Part shown: positions 8,665 to 15,600 of the stretch, one piece after another
How the letters are laid out: each line of letters begins with the position of its first letter
How positions within the stretch are numbered: position 1 is the stretch's first letter
Source: Bacteroidales bacterium
GTDB taxonomy: Bacteria; Bacteroidota; Bacteroidia; Bacteroidales; UBA3824
NCBI GenBank assembly: GCA_017543645.1
Contig: JAFYFR010000123.1
Coordinates: forward strand, 1-44,180
Direction: 5' to 3'
Length of the DNA: 44,180 nt
The notes under the pieces: generated by a model
What the model saw: the letters and a program-made list of their open reading frames with translations, nothing else
Databases searched by the model: none
Told to the model about the DNA's origin: nothing
Program-made: the position numbers and the translations under genes

Positions 8665-8693
8665 GCACTGCGAATTAAAGCGGTGCTTTTTTT
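8665..8693 (+). terminator. Terminator of tRNA-fMet
   Basis: A 7-bp stem with one G-T pair (8665-8671 with 8680-8686) is followed by seven T (8687-8693), 11 bases after the tRNA. Confidence 0.85.
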
Positions 8694-8768
8694 ATGCCCT
8701 GAAAGATATTATTCCGCCGCCAAAATCCGTTTTACATACATTAAGTATCACACAAACATCTAACGACT

Positions 8769-8885
8769 ATGAAAAAAATGATATTATTTGTAGCAATATT
8801 GGCAGTGGCAGCAATGCTTACGGGATGCCACCGTGGAGGCTACAAGGCAGTGCCGTGTCCGAGCTTCAAGAATGCGGTGAGGTAG
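8769..8885 (+). CDS. 38-residue small lipoprotein
   Basis: An ATG at 8769 opens a 38-codon frame ending with TAG at 8883-8885. It begins MKKMILFVAILAVAAMLTGC: a Lys-rich n-region, a hydrophobic core and an LTGC lipobox, so the predicted mature product is an 18-19 residue lipopeptide anchored by Cys20, with a second Cys in a PCPSF segment. Short lipoproteins with a CP motif occur in Bacteroidota, but I cannot name a family. It lies 75 bases after the tRNA terminator and ends 5 bases before the convergent DUF4384 gene. No promoter is obvious, so read-through from the tRNA is possible. Confidence 0.6.
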   Translation: MKKMILFVAILAVAAMLTGCHRGGYKAVPCPSFKNAVR

Positions 8886-8890
8886 CGCGG

Positions 8891-9667
8891 CTACTCTATC
8901 TTTATGTGTTTTATTGTTGTAAAACGCTCTGACGGTGGTATTTCGCGGTTGATGGCGGATTGTGTCTCGCGCCACGGCTTGATTTCGTCGTTGTAGAAGT
9001 GCTGCTGTTTTTTTGTGAAAAGGAACACTACCTGCTGGTGTTCGATAGTCATGCCCTCGGTTTTGTCGAGCTTGATTTCGGAATAGTCGGGGAATCTGTA
9101 TTTGCTTTTTGCTTTGAGCAGCTGCGGCACGTCGTAGTCGTTGGGATAAACGGCGCACGAATTATTGTCTTCGTCCACGAAAAAAACGTAGAGCCAGCAC
9201 TCTTGCAGGGGTTCGACGGTAAAAAAGAACTCCTCGCCGCTGGCATAAATGTCTTTGATGCCTGTTACTTGTGCTTCGAACAATGGGTCTGCCACGGGGT
9301 TGCGCCTTACAGTGATTTCGGCGTCGCAGTAGTAGAAAATGTGCCCGTCCCTGGTTTCGGTTCTTTGCTTGATGATTTTTGTGTCGGTGATTTCGCCGCT
9401 AAGTCCTATGGTAGACCACGACTCGTAGTTTTCGCCTTGTGCGTTCGATGTCATTTTAGTTTCCGATACGATGGAGCGGTTGTTGACCTTTTCAATAGCC
9501 AGCAACTCGGCGTTTCGGAGAGCATGCTCCCATGCTTTTTTGGGGGATATGTCGCTGTCGGTGGTGTTTATGGAGTATTCACCGGTAACTTTTACGGTTC
9601 GGAGATCTTGACTGATACATAACAGCGGTGATAACAATGATAGGCAAAGGATAATAATATTTTTCAT
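8891..9667 (-). CDS. Exported DUF4384-domain protein
   Basis: The protein has 258 residues and a signal peptide (about 1-19, cleavage before QDL). Residues 20-125 resemble the N-terminal domain of LPP20/FlgT-like proteins (a repeated-Ala helix, then a sheet ending YYCDAEITVRR). Residues 130-240 match DUF4384: ASGEEFFFTVEPLQECWLYVFFVDED followed by a YPND turn. DUF4384 is often found fused to or beside caspase-like proteases in other bacteria. Here such a protease lies two genes upstream on the same strand. A terminator-like hairpin sits between this gene and the LPP20-like gene, so it may be expressed by partial read-through. The molecular function is unknown. Confidence 0.75.
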   Translation of the reverse strand: MKNIIILCLSLLSPLLCISQDLRTVKVTGEYSINTTDSDISPKKAWEHALRNAELLAIEKVNNRSIVSETKMTSNAQGENYESWSTIGLSGEITDTKIIKQRTETRDGHIFYYCDAEITVRRNPVADPLFEAQVTGIKDIYASGEEFFFTVEPLQECWLYVFFVDEDNNSCAVYPNDYDVPQLLKAKSKYRFPDYSEIKLDKTEGMTIEHQQVVFLFTKKQQHFYNDEIKPWRETQSAINREIPPSERFTTIKHIKIE

Positions 9668-9697
9668 AGTTCTGAAGGTTAATGGTGCGAATAAAAA

Positions 9698-9743
9698 TTA
9701 AGGCTGTCTAAAACGGATTATGAGACAAAAAAGACAGCCTTAA
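9698..9743 (-). terminator. Terminator or attenuator between the LPP20-like and DUF4384 genes
   Basis: A 12-bp perfect inverted repeat (9698-9709 with 9732-9743) has a 22-base loop and is followed on the minus strand by a T-rich tract. No promoter is visible between it and the DUF4384 start codon at 9667, so termination may be partial. Confidence 0.7.
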
Positions 9744-9762
9744 TATAATTCAAATAATTAAC

Positions 9763-10392
9763 TTAGTTATTCTCAAATGCTTTGTTTATAGCGTCTATAG
9801 TCTCTTCGGTAAACTGATTGTTTTGTCTCATGTTGTTGAGAACTCTCTTACGAGCATTGGCCGCAGCCTTGGGGTCGATAAGCAGATATACTTGATATTC
9901 GTATTTGCCATTGGCAAGTTTTCTGTAAATGCCGAAAGATTTTACCAATTCACCCTGAATTTCATTTTCGATGAGTTGCGAAAACTGCTGCGAGGTGTTT
10001 TCGTTGGCGGCGGCATCATCTTCGGCGGACTGTACGTTCATGCCATTCTGTGCCATTACACCTTTGAACTTAGAGCCAGCCTCCTGCGAGTATTCGCGGG
10101 CAGCGTTGAACATAGCTACACTATTGCCTTGGTTTATCGAAACGGCATTCTGTCCTATCGGGCTCATTTCTTGAAGTCCGTTGGTTTCTTTTTTTACCAT
10201 GTGACGGTATAATGCGCTTTCGAGTGTGCCGCTGCCGTCGAGTGTCCAGCCTTCGTCAGTTAGCTTCTTCGCTTGTTTTTTTGCGTCTGACGAAATGGTT
10301 TTCATGGTTTTCTTATCCAATTGATTAGTCTGCGCCGAAACACTTGCTGCGGTGAAAACCGCCATTACTAAAAGTAAAAGAATTTTTTTCAT
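9763..10392 (-). CDS. Exported LPP20-like protein
   Basis: The protein has 209 residues with a signal peptide (MKKILLLLVMAVFTAASVSA, cut before QTN). The mature part is helical and charged; a C-terminal segment (about 140-190: ENEIQGELVKSFGIYRK, then YEYQVYLLID) resembles the LPP20/FlgT-N-like fold, in which a long helix is followed by strands. There is no lipobox Cys. It starts 33 bases after the caspase-like gene on the same strand, and is closed by a terminator-like hairpin. Family assignment is tentative; the context suggests a partner of the caspase-like protein. Confidence 0.6.
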   Translation of the reverse strand: MKKILLLLVMAVFTAASVSAQTNQLDKKTMKTISSDAKKQAKKLTDEGWTLDGSGTLESALYRHMVKKETNGLQEMSPIGQNAVSINQGNSVAMFNAAREYSQEAGSKFKGVMAQNGMNVQSAEDDAAANENTSQQFSQLIENEIQGELVKSFGIYRKLANGKYEYQVYLLIDPKAAANARKRVLNNMRQNNQFTEETIDAINKAFENN

Positions 10393-10425
10393 GTGTTTAA
10401 TAGTTTAAAAAATTATACATTAAGT

Positions 10426-12603
10426 TTATTTAAGTTTCCAGTTTTTCCATGAATCACGGACAGCGGGGGAGCAGTTTTCGCTCGGCTGCTGTTCCTGATT
10501 GTTAATTTTGCGGCAGGTGAGGCTTACGTTGTCCTTAACATACTCTACAAGTTCGCCGAGCGATACGTTGCCGTTGGTTTCTTTGAGCTTGTTGAGGATA
10601 AAGTAAGTAAACATTCCGTGCTTTTCTTGGGCGTATTGGTTGGCGGTCTGGTCGCCTTGCGATGCCGAGAATACTACCATGTTGCCCTGCAGTGTTCCAG
10701 CCCTGCGTCCGGTGTTTGGTAATGCTCGTTCTCCTTCCTTAATCATTCCGCCTGAACGCTGGCGGCCGCTGAAGCATGCGTCGATGAAGACAATGTTTTG
10801 TGCGTTGTTGCATTTTTCGAGCTGCTGGTAGAGCCTGTCGAGACGGAAACAAGCAGTGGCTGTGTCTGCCATCGAAGGACAGTCGGTAGGTACTAAGTAT
10901 CCTGCATATCCGTGTCCGGCGTAGTATACTATTGCGGTGGCGTTGCTTGTGGAGGTAAGCAGGTTGCAGAATTTGTTGATGTTGCTGGCGAAGTTGGCGT
11001 AGGTGATGTTTTTGGCCGCAATGATGTTTGAAGGTTTTACGCCTATGACCTTTTCGCAGTATTGGCGGAATGTTTCGCCGTCGTTTTGTGCAAAAGGCAC
11101 TTCGGGTACGTGCTGATATTTCTCGTTGGCGATGATAAGGGCGAACACGTTGGATTTCTGCGGAGCCGCTGCAACCTGCGAGAGGTCGTCGACCTGCGAT
11201 TTGCCGTAGATTGATTTGTATAGCGGCGAAACGTCGGTGTAGCTTACGTTGTCGTTGTTGGCTCTGCGTTTTGCCTCCTCGCATAGCTGCCGAGCCATGT
11301 TGGCGTCGTTTTTCTCAAGATATATCTCACCTTTGAGGTCGTAGTATCTCCAGTCGCTGGCGCAGGCGAGAGCCTTGTCGATAGTTTTAATAGCCTCGTC
11401 GTTGTTTTTCTCAACACCAGAGCCTTTGAAAAGGCATCGTGCCATGTAGTAGTATCCGTCGCCGTAGTTTTCGGCTGCGGCTCTGCTGTACTGTTCGTAT
11501 GCCTTGCCGTAGTTTCCTTGGTTTTCGTAGTCGCGTCCCCGAGCAACGAAATCCTTGCCGCTTTCGTTGCTTTTGCCGCTTAGGGCGTTGTTGTAAGCAA
11601 CCTCACATTCTTGCGACCAGGCTGGATTTAGTTGAGAAAGTGCGACAAACGCAGGAGTGTCGCCGCGTCGTGCAGCTTGTTGAAGGTAGTATTTTGCATT
11701 GAGGGTGTCGGCGTCGGTGCCTTCGCCGTTGAGGTAGCATAATCCGAGCTTGCGGTTGGCTACTATATGTCCTCTGCCGTTTTCAGCAGCCTTTTCATAG
11801 TACTTTGTTGCCTCTTCGTGGTCTGTTTCGGTGCCTTTGCCGTAGTAGTAACATTCGGCAAGGTTGAACATTGCGTCTTGGTCGCCGAGGGCTGCAGCGC
11901 GTTTGAAATATTGGAAGGCTGTGTAGAAGTCGTAGTTGGTGCCGATTGCCGATGCGTAGCATACACCGAGGTTGTTGAGCGCGCGGGGCAGTCCTTTGTC
12001 GGCTGCTTTTTGATAATAATCAAAAGCCTTAGAGTGGTTTTGTGTTACTCCAGTGCCGGTTTGGTAGAGGTATCCGAGGTTGCACAGCGCGGATGCGTCG
12101 CCTTTGAGCTCTGCTTTCTTAAAGTACTCGATAGCGAGGGCGAGGTCTTTGGCGGTGCCGTTTCCGTTCTGGTAACATAGTCCGACATATACCTGCGCGA
12201 GGGTAGCACCCTTGTCGGTGGCTCTCTTGTATGCGAGAAAAGCCTCCTCGGGGTTGGGCGACACCCCCAGGCCTTTTTCGTACATGTAGCCGAGCAGTGT
12301 CTGCGCCTCAGTGTCGCTGCTCGCTGTTTTGCTGAGCGCGGCTATAGCGTCGCTGTATTTTTCGCTATTGTAGTGGAGGTATCCGAGCAGGCGGGCGGCA
12401 TCGGGCTGGTGATTGCTTACCGCCTGGTTGAGCCACTTTATGGCATTTGATGTCTGTCCGTTGTTGCAGTAGGTGAGCGCGAGGTTGTACTGCGCGTCGG
12501 GGTTACCGCTTTCCGCAAGGTTGAGGTATTTTTCAACCTGCGAAAATGCCGGAGCTGCCGCCAGCATCGCAGTTGCAATAAATAATGCTTTTGAAAGTTT
12601 CAT
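10426..12603 (-). CDS. Exported Sel1-repeat / caspase-like (C14, orthocaspase) protein
   Basis: The protein has 725 residues. A signal peptide (1-21, MKLSKALFIATAMLAAAPAF then SQ) sends it out of the cytoplasm. About residues 35-320 form a string of Sel1/TPR-like repeats (for example GYMYEKGLGV near 105 and CYYYGKGTE near 251), and another block follows at 355-450. Residues 484-700 are a caspase p20-like domain: the catalytic His564 in YYAGHGY and Cys610 in DACFSG are both present, so it should be active. The family cuts after basic residues (orthocaspases) or acts in regulated proteolysis; the substrate here is unknown. It begins 31 bases after the giant T9SS repeat protein gene and precedes the LPP20-like gene by 33 bases, so all three are probably one transcript. 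Confidence 0.88.
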   Translation of the reverse strand: MKLSKALFIATAMLAAAPAFSQVEKYLNLAESGNPDAQYNLALTYCNNGQTSNAIKWLNQAVSNHQPDAARLLGYLHYNSEKYSDAIAALSKTASSDTEAQTLLGYMYEKGLGVSPNPEEAFLAYKRATDKGATLAQVYVGLCYQNGNGTAKDLALAIEYFKKAELKGDASALCNLGYLYQTGTGVTQNHSKAFDYYQKAADKGLPRALNNLGVCYASAIGTNYDFYTAFQYFKRAAALGDQDAMFNLAECYYYGKGTETDHEEATKYYEKAAENGRGHIVANRKLGLCYLNGEGTDADTLNAKYYLQQAARRGDTPAFVALSQLNPAWSQECEVAYNNALSGKSNESGKDFVARGRDYENQGNYGKAYEQYSRAAAENYGDGYYYMARCLFKGSGVEKNNDEAIKTIDKALACASDWRYYDLKGEIYLEKNDANMARQLCEEAKRRANNDNVSYTDVSPLYKSIYGKSQVDDLSQVAAAPQKSNVFALIIANEKYQHVPEVPFAQNDGETFRQYCEKVIGVKPSNIIAAKNITYANFASNINKFCNLLTSTSNATAIVYYAGHGYAGYLVPTDCPSMADTATACFRLDRLYQQLEKCNNAQNIVFIDACFSGRQRSGGMIKEGERALPNTGRRAGTLQGNMVVFSASQGDQTANQYAQEKHGMFTYFILNKLKETNGNVSLGELVEYVKDNVSLTCRKINNQEQQPSENCSPAVRDSWKNWKLK

Positions 12604-12634
12604 ATAGGCTGGGATTTAAGATTTGACATAATGT

Positions 12635-15600
12635 TTACTGAACAATGAATTTGAAATATATTATTTTGCCGTTGAAGGTGCATCTGCCGAAATAGCTGCC
12701 CGATGGTAACGATACGGTGGCTCGCCCGTCGTGGCAGCGGACGAATGCTGCCTGCGCGCCCGAGGCGTTGACAATAGTTACGGCGGCATCGCCGCTGTAG
12801 CCGTTGATTGCGAGCGTTACAGGCTGGTATGCCTTGGCAGGGTTGGGGTAGAGGGTTACTGCCGCGTCTTCGGATTCGGGCAGAGCCTCCACCGGGGTGT
12901 ATATCTTGCCAGTGTAGGGAGTGCCTTCGGCGGTTGTCCAGCCTTCGGGAATGCGCGACGGACCTAAGTAATGATTTTCTACAAGGTAGGTGTTTACAAA
13001 CTTGCCTTCTGGCGCCACTCCTGCGAGCCAGTTTTCGGTGGCATCGTCGAGCCAGTTTACAAAGGTGCAGTTTACCGAATCCAAGTCGGCGCATCCAGCA
13101 AACATGTATCCCATACCATGGTCGGCGTACATTACGGCCTGTATCATCGGTGTGTATTTTATGCCGCTGTATGCGTACATGTTGTAGTAGCAGTGGTCTT
13201 CGAGCGAAACCGCCGGCAGCAAGTCCTGCGGTTTCTGAAGCGATGTGCAGTTCTCGAACATACGTGCGTAGCAGTATTCTCTTAGGATTTTGGCCGGAAG
13301 CTCAGGCGCGGTAACAAGGTTTTCGCAATCGCGGAAAAGCGAGTAGAAGCAGTATTCCGATGGCAAACCGTCATATTCTTCTCCGTTAAAGAGCAGCGAC
13401 ATCACCGAGCCTCCCGCCTTGAATCCCGGATGGCTTAGCACAAATCTGCTGTACTCTGTCTCGCTTTTGGAGAATCCTGACTCGTTGTTACCCCTGAGGT
13501 AAATGGTGTCGGAAGATTTCAGGGTTATTTCGCCCGACTCGTCTAACTGGTGCCAGCCGGGGATGTGGTTTATCATGTATTCGATATTGGGGTCGTTACC
13601 GCCGTGGTTGTCGAGCTTTATGGTTGAGCTGGCAGCCTGAGTGTTGCTGAAATGCAGATAGCCCTTTACAGACTCAGCCCCGCCGGTAATGCTGATATAC
13701 TTAACTTCCGGTACTGTGATTGTAACCTCCTTGCCAGTAACTTCTACTGGCTTGTTGTTGACCTCAAGATGAGTGAGCGAATAGCCAGTCTCCATTGTTA
13801 TGCTCAGTTTAAACGAATCACCTATTTTAACCGCTCCGGGCAGACCTTTAAGCGTGGCGTGGGGTATGCTCGCCGATACGGGGCAGGAACTGAAGTCCAC
13901 GTTGACCACCACCTCTGCCTTGCTTTTACATTCGCCTTTGGATGCTGTATAGGTGAATGTGTACGATTGGTTATTCTCAAGACCGCTGATGGCGGTAACT
14001 GGGTTGCTGGGAGTCTCTATTGTAACAAGAATGTCGTCGTTGCTCCATAGACCCGATGCCGTGCTGCCGTACATTGACAGGCTTGCCGCCTCGAGCGTGG
14101 TGGTGCTTACGTTTACTGTGCGCGGATTGGAGCCTATGATGCCGGCTTCGATGTGGTTGTTTACGATGTCGATTGTTACGGTGTCGCGGCAGTAGTCGTT
14201 GTAGGTGATGTAATAGTAGTAGTTATGGTCGAGGGCGAGGTTGCTGACAGAGAGTATGTCTGGGTCTTCGGTGTTGATTGTGGTATTGCCTTTTGCCCAA
14301 TAACAATATTCACCCTCTTTGAGGCTGTTCGCCTTTATGGTGGCTGTTCCGTCGCAGGTTTCTTTGTAGGTTTCCACATTCGGTATCACGCTCTCGTTGA
14401 TGATGGTGATTTGCTCTGACATTTCGCAGTGGTCGCCTTTTACTGTCCAAACGAATGTGTTTGTCCCGTAGAGGTTAGAAAACGTTGTGGTGGGGGCTGT
14501 CCTGTCGCCTATTATGGCGTCTTTGGTATGGGTTTCGCCGAAATCCCAGTAGGCCTCTGTCGCGCGTTCGGGCTTAATGGCTTCTACCTTCCTTGAATTT
14601 GCGCACTGGTGGACGGTTTCGTCGTCGTTTATTAGGTAACTGTTGTAGAGCGTGTACGAGTCGTAGTCGATATTGATGTTTACATCTTCCATCGGCATAA
14701 CAAAGGTGTACACACCGTCGGCTTCGGTGTAGTCTATTGTGTTTTCGCCGGAAGTGACGGTGATGCTGTTGACTTTGTAGCAGTAGTCGCTTTCGAGCCA
14801 GAACGACACCTTGTCGTTATAGTATGCCGACTTTGCCACTTTTATGATGTAGTCGTTTGTTGTTATTTTTGATTCTTTGTAGTTGTATTTGACTGTCAGA
14901 GTAACGTCGTGGTTTGGCATATCAAACTCCATGGTGGTGTTGCCGGAGAGGGTTGCCTCGATGCTATCGCCATCTGCTGTAACAGCCCATGCTTTTGCAA
15001 AGAGGTCTTCGCCGGTGCGGTCGGCAACGGTGAATGTTACCTTCGATGTGCTGGATACATATTCGTATTCGGGGCTAAGCGTGATATAGTCTTTTGAATC
15101 GTCGGCTACGTATACATAGTGTGGATTGTAGAGCCATCCTGAGGGTACACGATTGATGCCCGTTTCCAAAGTAAGCGTTTCCAGACAAATGAATGTGCCG
15201 GTAGCGGATACTCCTTCTACCCAGTTGTCGAGATTGTTATGGTAAACCGGCTTTTGAAATCCCCAGTCGTTGACGTATGTGTAAGGATAGCTTCCTTGCA
15301 CGTCTTCGCTCCACGACTTTAAGCCTACACTCAGATATTCAAGAGACGAACAGCCTGTGAACATCTGATAATAGCAATAATCGGCGAGCGTTTCTGCTGG
15401 GAGATATGGTGCTCGGCGTAGCGACGTGCAGCCTTCGAACATATAATGATAACATTCCGCAGCAAGTGTGGTTGTTGGAAGCAAATTTTCCGGAACTTTG
15501 TTTAGATTAGTACATTGACTGAACATGGCTCGGTAGCAACCTTTCTGAAGTGTGAACGCCGGGAGCTCGGGTACTTCGGTTATGCCCGAACCAGCGAACG

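Noticed and set aside
8960..9622. 220-codon plus-strand frame opposite the DUF4384 gene
   Set aside because: Antisense shadow; the minus-strand product has a signal peptide and recognisable domains.
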